A stretch of 6,518 nucleotides of DNA, from positions 335 to 6,852 of the forward strand of contig DJUJ01000177.1 of the NCBI GenBank assembly GCA_002438345.1, read 5' to 3'. The position numbers were made by a program, and so were the translations under genes. Below the pieces are notes generated by a model. It was not told the origin of the DNA. It was given only the letters and a program-made list of their open reading frames with translations, and did not search any database. Positions 1 to 5,089 of this stretch are shown piece by piece (positions within the stretch are counted from its first letter, which is position 1; each line of letters starts with the position of its first letter). The stretch is from Paenibacillus sp. UBA6285 (lineage in GTDB: Bacteria > Bacillota > Bacilli > Paenibacillales > Paenibacillaceae).

Positions 1-59
1 TAACGGGCAGCCAGGATAGTTCCAATATGTGGTATATTTGATTTAATTACATTCTTTAA
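1..59. other. Left-edge spacer with repeat copy TAACGGGCAGCC
   Basis: AT-rich leader of the murD-type gene. It opens with TAACGGGCAGCC and then ATAGTT at 16-21, a variant of the short motif found between genes elsewhere in the window (1453-1470, 4414-4430, 4582-4599). The first ten bases equal the site rebuilt when the IS110 element is removed. No convincing -35/-10 pair was found. Confidence 0.5.
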
Positions 60-61
60 GT

Positions 62-66
62 GGAGG
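62..66 (+). promoter_or_regulatory. Ribosome binding site deciding the murD start
   Basis: GGAGG sits 5 nt before the ATG at 72. It overlaps the alternative GTG at 60-62, which has no such site of its own, so it sets the start at 72. Confidence 0.7.
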
Positions 67-71
67 TGCTT

Positions 72-1403
72 ATGAATCCTGCTTTTGACACCTATATCCA
101 ATCGCTTGCCGGTCGGGACGTGACCATCATCGGCGCCGGCGTCAGCAACTCACCGCTGATCCGCATGCTGTGCTCAGCAGGGACGCACGTCACCGTTCGC
201 GACCGCAATTCGGCCCTGCCCCGGGAGGAGTGGGACCATCTAGGCGTCGGGTTGCGCCTAGGGGAGAATTACCTGGATCGCGTTGGGGGCGATATTGTGT
301 TCCGCACTCCGGGCATGCGCCCAGACCATCCGGCGCTGAACTCGGCCCGAGCTGGCGGCAGCCGTGTGACCAGTGAGATGGAGGAGTTCTTTGCGTTGTG
401 TCCTTGTCCCATTTTCGGCGTGACCGGTTCGGACGGTAAGACCACCACCACGTCGTTAATTGCAGACATGCTGGCAAACGGGGGGCGTACGGTTCATCTG
501 GGCGGTAATATTGGCACGCCACTGCTGACGCGCGCGGGCGAGATGTCGCCGCTGGACGCGTGCGCGGTCGAGCTATCCAGCTTCCAGCTGATGGACATGA
601 CGCGCTCTCCCCATGTGGCGGTCATTACCAACCTCTCGCCCAATCACCTCGACTGGCACCGCGACATGAATGAATATACCGCCGTCAAGCGCCGCCTGCT
701 GGATTTTCAGAGTGCTGACGACCTTGCCGTCCTTAACGGCGACAACCCGGCGACCGCCACACTGCGCGGGCGGGGGCGGACCAAGTATTTCGGCGGACAC
801 ACAGTCCGCGATGGAGTGATCGATGGTCTGGTACCTATCAGTGACATTCGATTGCCGGGGTGGTATAACGTGGAAAACGTTATGGCTGCCATGACCGCCG
901 TGAGGGGGACCGTGCCGGACGAGGCAATCCTGGAGACGGTACGCACCTTTGCCGGCGTGGAGCACCGAAACCAGTGGGTGGCAACTGTGAGGGGCGTGCA
1001 TTACTACAACAATTCAATCGGCTCTAGCCCCGCCCGTACCGTCGCCACGCTGCACGCGCACGTGGGCCGAGTGCTGCTGATCGCCGGCGGGAGAGATAAG
1101 AAGTTACCGTTTGACGAGATGGCCAGGCTACTGCCTGATCATGTCAAGGTGTTGCTGTTGATCGGCGAAGCGGCCAGTCAAATCGAGGCTGCAGCGCGCA
1201 GAGTGCCGAGTTGCCCGCCTATTTTCCGTTGCGAAGACCTGGCCGAGGCAGTGGCGCAGGTGCACAAGCTGGCCGCACCGGGCGACACGGTGCTGCTGAG
1301 CCCTGCCTGCACTGCGTTTGACCAATACCGCAACTTTGAAGAGCGCGGGCGCCACTTTGTAGATCTAGTCGGGACGCTGCGTCGGTCGGAGAGAAAGGTT
1401 TGA
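72..1403 (+). CDS. murD: UDP-N-acetylmuramoyl-L-alanine--D-glutamate ligase (MurD type)
   Basis: Cytoplasmic ATP-dependent ligase that adds D-glutamate to UDP-MurNAc-L-Ala in peptidoglycan precursor synthesis. The 443 residues match the family length (438-451). Domain order is complete: N-terminal Rossmann fold with GAGVSN (about residues 21-26), P-loop GSDGKTTT (K123), GGNIG (N146), ELSSFQL (E167), NHLDW (H192), EYTAVKRRL (Y202 and the carbamylated-lysine position K206), GWYNVEN (N266, N269), EHR (H298, R299) and C-terminal SPACTAFDQYRNFEERG (R425). The residue matching E. coli Asp317 is Asn314. The ATG at 72 is preferred because GGAGG (62-66) lies 5 nt upstream; a GTG at 60 would overlap that site. 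The gene is far richer in GC (about 60% by eye) than its surroundings and is not next to other mur or division genes, so it may be an acquired second copy. The general ligase call is firm; activity is unproven. Confidence 0.9.
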   Translation: MNPAFDTYIQSLAGRDVTIIGAGVSNSPLIRMLCSAGTHVTVRDRNSALPREEWDHLGVGLRLGENYLDRVGGDIVFRTPGMRPDHPALNSARAGGSRVTSEMEEFFALCPCPIFGVTGSDGKTTTTSLIADMLANGGRTVHLGGNIGTPLLTRAGEMSPLDACAVELSSFQLMDMTRSPHVAVITNLSPNHLDWHRDMNEYTAVKRRLLDFQSADDLAVLNGDNPATATLRGRGRTKYFGGHTVRDGVIDGLVPISDIRLPGWYNVENVMAAMTAVRGTVPDEAILETVRTFAGVEHRNQWVATVRGVHYYNNSIGSSPARTVATLHAHVGRVLLIAGGRDKKLPFDEMARLLPDHVKVLLLIGEAASQIEAAARRVPSCPPIFRCEDLAEAVAQVHKLAAPGDTVLLSPACTAFDQYRNFEERGRHFVDLVGTLRRSERKV

Positions 1404-1452
1404 ATAAGACATGGGCGTTTTTCGGGAAACCCTGATTGTCCACATGTGTGAT

Positions 1453-1470
1453 TAACGGGGAACGATAGTT
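1453..1470 (+). repeat. Junction motif copy A (TAACGGGGAACGATAGTT)
   Basis: Lies 50 nt downstream of murD. It shares TAACG-R-R-GAACG with the copies at 4414 and 4582 and is itself partly palindromic (TTAAC at 1452-1456, GTTAA at 1468-1472). Confidence 0.6.
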
Positions 1471-1476
1471 AAACAT

Positions 1477-1520
1477 AAAGGGTTCCACATATTAGTCATG
1501 TACAATATGTAGAACTCTTT
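1477..1520. terminator. Long hairpin downstream of murD, possible terminator
   Basis: Arms 1477-1493 and 1504-1520 pair over 17 positions with one G·T wobble and one C/A mismatch, around a 10-nt loop. It is followed by ATTTTATCTGACTTTTTT, which is T-rich but not one clean run. It could end murD transcription on the + strand. A palindromic remnant of a small mobile repeat is the alternative. Confidence 0.45.
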
Positions 1521-1562
1521 ATTTTATCTGACTTTTTTATATTTAGCTCTTGATAAACTGAG

Positions 1563-1581
1563 AAAATAAAGTATTAGACTG
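1563..1581 (+). repeat. Copy of AAATAAAGTNTTAGACTG repeat (+ orientation)
   Basis: AAAATAAAGTATTAGACTG matches, on the opposite strand, three copies clustered at 4615-4756. This copy sits 3 kb away, 98 nt before the IS110 element. Confidence 0.55.
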
Positions 1582-1677
1582 ACGAAGTTCATTAAGCTAT
1601 ACCAGCTAATAGCTTGTCAAGATTACCAGTAAAGTGAAGCTAAATCATGTGTTATAGTTAAAATAGGCAAGCCAAAT

Positions 1678-1710
1678 AACCCTCCAAATCAAACAGTGTT
1701 TTGGAAGGTT
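1678..1710 (-). terminator. Hairpin at the right end of the IS110 element, possible recombinase terminator
   Basis: On the minus strand, AACCTTCCAAA pairs with TTTGGAGGGTT (11 bp, one wobble, 11-nt loop), 16 nt after the recombinase stop codon. The T-tract beyond it is weak (ATTTGG). It may therefore be a structural end of the element as much as a terminator. Confidence 0.4.
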
Positions 1711-1726
1711 CAACCAATTAGAGTAA

Positions 1727-2785
1727 TTAAGCTAGACGAAATACTTTTTTGCTTTTTAGGATGGCATGGAGCCAATGAACTAGCTTATTTGCACATGCGA
1801 CGAATGCCACTTTATGTGGCTTACCCTCAGTTCTTTTACGTTCGTAAAATTCTTTGAGCCGAGTGTTGCGAGAACGAATAAGTCCCCACTGAACAGCCAT
1901 CACCAGCGCGTAACGTAGCTGTCTGAAACCACGTTTCGTGATTCGGTTTCGAGTCGCTGTAAACTTACCAGAAGCAAAGACACTCGGGTCAATGCCTGCA
2001 AAGGCGACTAGCTTTTTAGGATGATCAAATCGGACGACTTCTCCAACTTCAGATAAAATTGTTGCCGCAATTTTATGTCCAATACCGGGAATCGACTGAA
2101 TTAATTCTTGAACGCGTTGGTTAATCCAGTCCTCTGAACGTCCTCGTTTCGAGAATAGCAGTTCTTTCATTTTAGCTTTGATTTTAGCTTTGATTGTATC
2201 TTCGTCTGTCTGCAAAACCGAATGTGAGGTTGGGAATTCACTTAAAAACCGTAGTGAAATGCCTGAATACATAGCTCCAAAGACACCTTTGTAAGCAGGG
2301 AAAACCTGATCTAAAACAGCTTGGAATTGTAGTTTAGTCTGTACGCACATCTTTGAAAGAGATTCATACTGCCTTGTTAAATAGCGTAGATTGAGGAGTT
2401 GTACAGCCCTTTTCCTAAATGGTTCAAACTCTTCCTTGTAGTACAACTCACTCAGAAGGTAAGCGTCAGCAGCATCCGTCTTAACTTTACGAAGTTGAGA
2501 CTTCCTAAGCCGATTTGAGATGAGCGGATTAATGATAATGTAAATATAGTGATGTTCCTCTAGAAACTGAACAACGGGGCTTTGGTAATGTCCGGTTGCT
2601 TCTAGAATAAGTGAAGGACGTTGTTTGGATACAGATTCAACGTCCTTTAAAGCTTGATGGAGATTAGCTAAGCCATCACGAGTGTGCTCGAAGTGGAATG
2701 TCCCTTTGAATGGCTTTCCGCGCTCTAAAAAGGCTTTTCCATGGCTTTCTTCTTTAGAAATATCTAGACCGATAACTGGATTCAT
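1727..2785 (-). CDS. IS110-family serine/DEDD recombinase (transposase)
   Basis: Catalyses excision and insertion of the element. Known IS110 enzymes do this with an element-encoded bridge RNA that pairs with both donor and target DNA. The protein has 352 residues, within the family range. The N-terminal RuvC-like DEDD domain shows D8 (GLDISKE), E62 (LEATGHY) and D104/D107 (KTDAADAYLL). A coiled middle follows (about 130-225). The C-terminal Tnp20 domain starts at IPGIGHKIA (232-240) and carries the candidate nucleophile S272 in DPSVFASGKF. All expected catalytic residues are present, with no frameshift or stop. The start is set by GGGAGAG on the minus strand (about 2791-2797), 6 nt before the ATG; an ATG 8 nt further upstream terminates after two codons. 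It is transcribed opposite to its neighbours, with the candidate bridge RNA just upstream. Confidence 0.93.
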   Translation of the reverse strand: MNPVIGLDISKEESHGKAFLERGKPFKGTFHFEHTRDGLANLHQALKDVESVSKQRPSLILEATGHYQSPVVQFLEEHHYIYIIINPLISNRLRKSQLRKVKTDAADAYLLSELYYKEEFEPFRKRAVQLLNLRYLTRQYESLSKMCVQTKLQFQAVLDQVFPAYKGVFGAMYSGISLRFLSEFPTSHSVLQTDEDTIKAKIKAKMKELLFSKRGRSEDWINQRVQELIQSIPGIGHKIAATILSEVGEVVRFDHPKKLVAFAGIDPSVFASGKFTATRNRITKRGFRQLRYALVMAVQWGLIRSRNTRLKEFYERKRTEGKPHKVAFVACANKLVHWLHAILKSKKVFRLA

Positions 2786-2942
2786 TTCATCTCTCCCTGT
2801 AAGTTTAGATTTACCGGCACCCCCTTAGGTTTTTCTTGTCGCTCCATAGCATCGCTTGTTATACGGGATCATATGTCCCAACCAGCCTCAATCATAGTCA
2901 GACAAGTAGGGGTGAACATTATAGCTCTCGAGATCAAGTCCC

Positions 2943-2952
2943 ACGGGCAGTT
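2943..2952 (-). promoter_or_regulatory. Putative left target guide (AACTGCCCGT)
   Basis: This ten-base stretch is an exact copy of the chromosomal flank at 3033-3042, 90 bases away. It lies on the 5' side of the first loop of the candidate bridge RNA, where the left target guide is expected. Confidence 0.55.
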
Positions 2953-2995
2953 ACGTTCGACCAGGCTACCTTAATCCTCTATGCAAATGAAAAAG

Positions 2996-3021
2996 GATCA
3001 ACCAGAAAGAACTGGTTGATC
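2996..3021 (-). terminator. Strong hairpin with T-run at the element's leader end
   Basis: GATCAACCAG pairs perfectly with CTGGTTGATC (10 bp, 6-nt loop). On the minus strand it is followed by CCTTTTTC. It looks like a factor-independent terminator that would block outside transcription from entering the element. It could equally be the 5' stem-loop of the bridge RNA. Confidence 0.55.
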
Positions 3022-3226
3022 TCATAATACGAACGGGCAGTTTAGTGTGAGCATCACAATAATCCATGTTTGAGTTATAAAATTCCATTCTTATCAGTGC
3101 CTTTTAGGATTAGACTAGGGATCAATACACTGCATCAGTTGATGGATAATTGATTTATGTGGTAATCGGCCAGCTGTTTTAAGTAATGGCCAGTTTTATT
3201 ATGATTACGAAGATGGAGATGTTTAA

Positions 3227-3694
3227 ATGGATTACATACAACATTTAAGGTCAATGGTAGGAAACGAGAAGGTCATTATGGTTGTGGCAGGTGCATTTGT
3301 TTTTGATGCATATAATCGAGTACTGATGCAGAAACGATCTGATAATGGTCAATGGGGTTTTCCAGGGGGATTCATGAATTTAGGAGAAAGCGTTCAAGAT
3401 ACAGCTAGGAGAGAGGTTTACGAAGAGACGGGGCTTAAATTAAAAGATCTTGAGTTATTTGGGATATATTCTGGTCCACAGTATGACAAAAAAATTTCTA
3501 ATGGTGATGAAGTATCACTTGTTCTAATATCGTTTATTTGTAAACAGTATTGTGGTGAGTTAGTTGAAAGTAACGAGGAGTCCATACAGAATAAATTTTA
3601 TCCACTTGAAGAATTACCAGACAATATATTCACTGAACATAATATGCTTATCAATGACTTATTATCGAAAAAACGACTACCGATTATAGGATGA
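3227..3694 (+). CDS. Nudix hydrolase
   Basis: Small cytoplasmic pyrophosphohydrolase acting on a nucleoside-diphosphate-linked substrate; the substrate cannot be read from the sequence. In 155 residues it carries a complete Nudix box at 48-70: G48, E54, R62-E63, E66-E67 and G69 fit GX5EX7REUXEEXGU, giving the metal-binding helix. The preceding strand VLMQKRSDNGQWGFPGG (32-48) is typical of the fold. The ATG at 3227 has GGAG (3215-3218) 8 nt upstream. It forms a single-gene unit: the insertion sequence ends about 190 nt upstream and a junction-motif variant follows at 3759. Codon use is AT-rich, unlike murD. A weak GGCCA/TGGCC hairpin (3168-3191) lies in its leader. The family call is firm; its cellular role is unknown. 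Confidence 0.9.
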   Translation: MDYIQHLRSMVGNEKVIMVVAGAFVFDAYNRVLMQKRSDNGQWGFPGGFMNLGESVQDTARREVYEETGLKLKDLELFGIYSGPQYDKKISNGDEVSLVLISFICKQYCGELVESNEESIQNKFYPLEELPDNIFTEHNMLINDLLSKKRLPIIG

Positions 3695-3758
3695 AAATAA
3701 TTTAAGATCAGCTGGTGTTTTTCTTGAAGTAACGGTTTACTAACACAGCAGCCACCGC

Positions 3759-3776
3759 AAACGGGGGAACGGAGAG
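3759..3776 (+). repeat. Degenerate junction motif (AAACGGGGGAACGGAGAG)
   Basis: Located 64 nt after the Nudix stop codon. It matches the core TAACGGGGAACG with one substitution and one extra G, then diverges. It is weaker than the copies at 1453, 4414 and 4582. Confidence 0.35.
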
Positions 3777-3888
3777 CGTCAAAGAATAAATACATGTAAG
3801 AGAATATAAACCCGTATTTCAAATGTTAGGTAAGTAATTCAAAAGATTGTCTTGGTGGGCTTATAGTGTTATTAAAAGGGGAATTAAC

Positions 3889-4341
3889 GTGCCAAAAAGT
3901 ATTTCTGAGGAACAAGCACGTGAGCTAGGGATTGAAGTAGTGCATCAACTGATGGACAACGGGGAAAGACGGTTCAGATTGGTGAGTTCAGATGGAAGCT
4001 CTTATATACGAACTGAAGCATCGAGTGAGGGTAGCTGGCAGAATAGTCACTTCCATAAAGAACTTACTGAATTTTATTTAGTTCAGAGTGGATGGTTGGT
4101 TTATGCGGAGCTTTCATCTGACGATGAACTGATTATTAGGTATATGAAACAAGGAGATAGTATTCTAGTACTCCCCTTAATTCATCACAACTTGTACATG
4201 TCTCCATATACTGTCACTCACGTAATCAAATATGGAAATAATGGAGAGCAGCCCGACTGGTTTTCTTCACCTGAATTGGACAAACAAACGAAAAACATAC
4301 CCGAATCGGATTTAATTCGTATGATAGGAACAACATTTTAA
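3889..4341 (+). CDS. Small cupin-fold protein
   Basis: A 150-residue single-domain cupin, probably a metal-binding beta-barrel in the cytoplasm; no substrate can be named. Cupin motif 1 is visible at 54-68: H54-x-H56-x4-E61-x6-G68, close to the classical HXH(X)3-4E(X)6G. Motif 2 is looser: G89 (GDSILVLP) followed by H99/H100 (PLIHHN), supplying the third histidine. The GTG start at 3889 is chosen because AAAGGGG (3875-3881) lies 7 nt upstream; an in-frame TTG at 3847 has no ribosome binding site. It stands alone, with a junction motif at 4414 and a terminator at 4455. Cupin-type isomerases or dioxygenases are possible, but nothing in the sequence decides. Confidence 0.75.
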   Translation: MPKSISEEQARELGIEVVHQLMDNGERRFRLVSSDGSSYIRTEASSEGSWQNSHFHKELTEFYLVQSGWLVYAELSSDDELIIRYMKQGDSILVLPLIHHNLYMSPYTVTHVIKYGNNGEQPDWFSSPELDKQTKNIPESDLIRMIGTTF

Positions 4342-4413
4342 GTAAGTAGGATTATTTAGTAATGGCGCTATTATTGGAACCTTGAAATGGAACAAACGAA
4401 TGCGTTATCACGC

Positions 4414-4430
4414 TAACGGAGAACGACAAT
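4414..4430 (+). repeat. Junction motif copy B (TAACGGAGAACGACAAT)
   Basis: Located 72 nt after the cupin stop codon. It is identical to copy A (1453) over TAACGG-R-GAACGA, with one base different. The preceding ACGC is shared with copy C (4582). Confidence 0.6.
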
Positions 4431-4454
4431 GCAACAAAAGGTAAAATTATGTTT

Positions 4455-4488
4455 AAAATCCTACCTCCCTTAGAAGGAGTGGGATTTT
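4455..4488. terminator. Probable bidirectional terminator after the cupin gene
   Basis: AAAATCC pairs with GGATTTT, continuing through a wobble, two pairs and a one-base bulge into CTCC/GGAG around the 7-nt loop CTTAGAA. The A-tract and T-tract form the outer stem and TTTTGTTTAAA follows on the + strand, so either direction could terminate here. It is the best terminator candidate for the cupin gene. Confidence 0.65.
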
Positions 4489-4505
4489 GTTTAAATTGAT
4501 ATGTA

Positions 4506-4563
4506 AACCTTGTGGTCAAAATAAACTTTGTGCTTGGATATATTACGAACCGTACCACAAGTT
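4506..4563. repeat. Bulged inverted repeat with 37-nt centre
   Basis: AACCTTGTGGT (4506-4516) and ACCACAAGTT (4554-4563) are inverted copies apart from one extra C on the left. The role is unknown. It lies between two junction motifs and no gene is seen inside. Confidence 0.45.
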
Positions 4564-4581
4564 ACAACCAGGTGATTACGC

Positions 4582-4599
4582 TAACGAGGAACGTTAGTT
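4582..4599 (+). repeat. Junction motif copy C (TAACGAGGAACGTTAGTT)
   Basis: This copy forms a small hairpin, CTAACG(4581-4586)/CGTTAG(4592-4597). It directly precedes the imperfect hairpin at 4609-4654 and the cluster of 18-nt repeats. Confidence 0.6.
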
Positions 4600-4608
4600 T
4601 AATGATAA

Positions 4609-4654
4609 CAGCGGCAGTCTAAGACTTTATTTATCAAGTCTTGATCCGCCGCTG
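4609..4654. repeat. Imperfect long hairpin
   Basis: CAGCGGC (4609-4615) pairs with GCCGCTG (4648-4654), and AAGACTT (4621-4627) with AAGTCTT (4636-4642), around an 8-nt loop. The 5-base segments between the two stems are largely mismatched. No T-run follows, so a terminator is unlikely. Confidence 0.55.
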
Positions 4655-4756
4655 CTTCGTTTAATGGATCAGTCTAAAACTTATTTTTCCAAAGCTGACG
4701 ATTTCTCAATTTTAAAATCGCGTTAAATCAACGAATCCAGTCTAAAACTTTATTTT
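4615..4756 (-). repeat. Three direct copies of AAATAAAGTNTTAGACTG
   Basis: On the minus strand, near-identical copies end in GACTG at 4615-4632 (AAATAAAGTCTTAGACTG), 4670-4688 (one base shorter before GTTTTAGACTG) and 4738-4756 (AAAATAAAGTTTTAGACTG), spaced 55 and 68 bases apart. A fourth copy lies on the + strand at 1563. The rightmost copy overlaps the 3' end of the broken DinB-like gene. Confidence 0.65.
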
Positions 4757-4880
4757 CTTCTAACAGCAGGAACAGCGTCGCTTCCTTGCTGGTTTCGTCC
4801 ACCGGCGCGGCTCACAGCGCCTCAAGCAGTCGGCGGTTCGCACAATTCATATGTACGAACAAGTTTTGAATCGTTTGCAT
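4728..4880 (-). pseudogene. Remnant of a DinB-family gene
   Basis: From an ATG at 4880 the minus strand reads MQTIQNLFVHMNCANRRLLE and then AL before a TGA (4812-4814). Beyond the stop the same frame stays open for 27 codons to a TGA at 4728. The start strongly resembles DinB-family proteins (four-helix metal-binding proteins of about 150 residues, including bacillithiol-dependent enzymes), in which WANRRLLEAL follows the first helix. Here the tryptophan is cysteine (TGG to TGT) and the next codon group is interrupted by the stop. The segment after the stop (APVDETSKEATLF) is consistent with the start of the next region, but the frame ends after about 50 codons, so most of the gene is missing. 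The stretch is GC-rich, as murD is, and unlike its AT-rich flanks. A weak AAGG lies upstream of the ATG. Family recognition rests on memory of the motif. Confidence 0.5.
4762..4794. repeat. Hairpin with single-base bulges inside the DinB remnant
   Basis: AAC-AGCA-GGAA (4762-4772) pairs with TTCC-TGCT-GTT (4782-4794) leaving two single unpaired bases on the right arm (T4786, G4791). It lies within the degraded reading frame. Confidence 0.4.
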
Positions 4881-4979
4881 GACTTTTCGACCTTCATCGT
4901 CCCTTGATCTTTTACCTCTTCTTTTTGATGCGCGATAGCTAACGCCCTTGCGTGCGGAGCCTGCGGGCGAACTGGCATG

Positions 4980-5000
4980 AAAGGTTGATTGGCAACCTTT
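4980..5000 (+). terminator. Small hairpin, possible terminator
   Basis: AAAGGTTG pairs perfectly with CAACCTTT (8 bp, 5-nt loop), followed by TCTC. The stem is AT-rich and the T-run is only four bases counting the stem, so termination would be weak. Confidence 0.3.
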
Positions 5001-5004
5001 TCTC

Positions 5005-5023
5005 AACTAAAGGGAGATTAGTT
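5005..5023 (+). repeat. Possible diverged junction motif with 6-bp stem
   Basis: AACTAAAGGGAGATTAGTT resembles the TAACG...GATAGTT motif and folds as AACTAA/TTAGTT around a 7-nt loop. The similarity is weak. It precedes an AGGAG (5032-5036). Confidence 0.3.
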
Positions 5024-5089
5024 TTATATATAGGAGATATGGCTACGTGAAGCATCGCTATCCTTGATAGAAAATCTGGAAAGAGTTAA

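Larger units (their letters stand above)
1404..1678. other. Gene-free AT-rich spacer with repeats and hairpins
   Basis: No coding frame is supported here. It contains a junction-motif copy (1453-1470), a 17-bp hairpin (1477-1520), a forward copy of the AAATAAAGTNTTAGACTG repeat (1563-1581) and a 7-bp hairpin AAGCTAT/ATAGCTT (1594-1615). It ends at the inferred left edge of the insertion sequence. The GC-rich composition of murD stops abruptly near 1400. Confidence 0.6.
2835..3021 (-). ncRNA. Candidate IS110 bridge RNA in the element's leader
   Basis: This noncoding leader lies directly upstream of the recombinase, where IS110-group elements encode their bridge RNA (the IS621 RNA is 177 nt; this span is 187). 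On the minus strand it starts with a 10-bp hairpin (2996-3021). The first internal loop is closed by GAACGT/ATGTTC (2953-2958 with 2914-2919). Its 5' side is AACTGCCCGT (2952-2943), identical to the flanking DNA at 3042-3033. Its 3' side carries ATAAT (2922-2918), which can pair with GTTAT on the other flank with one wobble. A second domain is closed by CTTGTC/GACAAG (2901-2906 with 2835-2840), with an inner GGGA/TCCC stem (2865-2868, 2876-2879). That is the expected place for the donor loop, but convincing donor guides were not found. Transcript ends are guesses. Confidence 0.6.
1679..3034 (-). mobile_element. IS110-family insertion sequence, apparently complete (about 1.35 kb)
   Basis: The ends are inferred. 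The left junction reads TAAC|CCTCC (1677-1685) and the right junction reads GAAC|GGGCAG (3031-3040). They share AAC, so a two-base core (AC, or AA) is plausible; both copies are included here. Joining the flanks gives TAACGGGCAGTTTAG, a member of the repeat seen at position 1. The layout fits the IS110 group rather than IS1111: a long noncoding leader before the recombinase (about 250 nt), a short tail after it (about 46 nt), and no terminal inverted repeats or target duplication as known for the family. The tail ends in an 11-bp hairpin (1678-1688 with 1700-1710). The recombinase is intact, so the element may be active. The exact ends could be off by a few bases. Confidence 0.65.
4342..4727. 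other. Gene-free repeat-rich spacer
   Basis: No frame here looks coding. It contains a junction motif (4414-4430), a terminator hairpin (4455-4488), a bulged inverted repeat (4506-4516 with 4554-4563), a second junction motif (4582-4599), a long imperfect hairpin (4609-4654) and two copies of the 18-nt repeat. A third copy starts at 4738. Confidence 0.6.

Noticed and set aside
60..71. GTG start for murD
   Set aside because: It overlaps the GGAGG site that serves the ATG at 72.
190..1001. Long open frames antisense to or overlapping murD
   Set aside because: These are by-products of the high GC content. The murD frame carries every conserved motif.
2836..3027. 63-aa open frame on the + strand
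   Set aside because: It lies antisense to the IS110 leader and runs through the hairpin at 2996-3021. It has no good ribosome binding site, and the noncoding RNA reading explains the region better.
3168..3200. GGCCA/TGGCC hairpin followed by TTTTATT as a terminator before the Nudix gene
   Set aside because: The stem is only 5 bp with a 14-nt loop, too weak to list as a terminator.
3847..3888. TTG start extending the cupin protein by 14 residues
   Set aside because: No ribosome binding site precedes it, while GTG at 3889 has AAAGGGG at good spacing.
4812..5006. 64-aa minus-strand frame ending in the DinB-like segment
   Set aside because: Only the last 22 codons (from ATG 4880) resemble a protein family. 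The upstream part is a basic, low-complexity reading of intergenic DNA.
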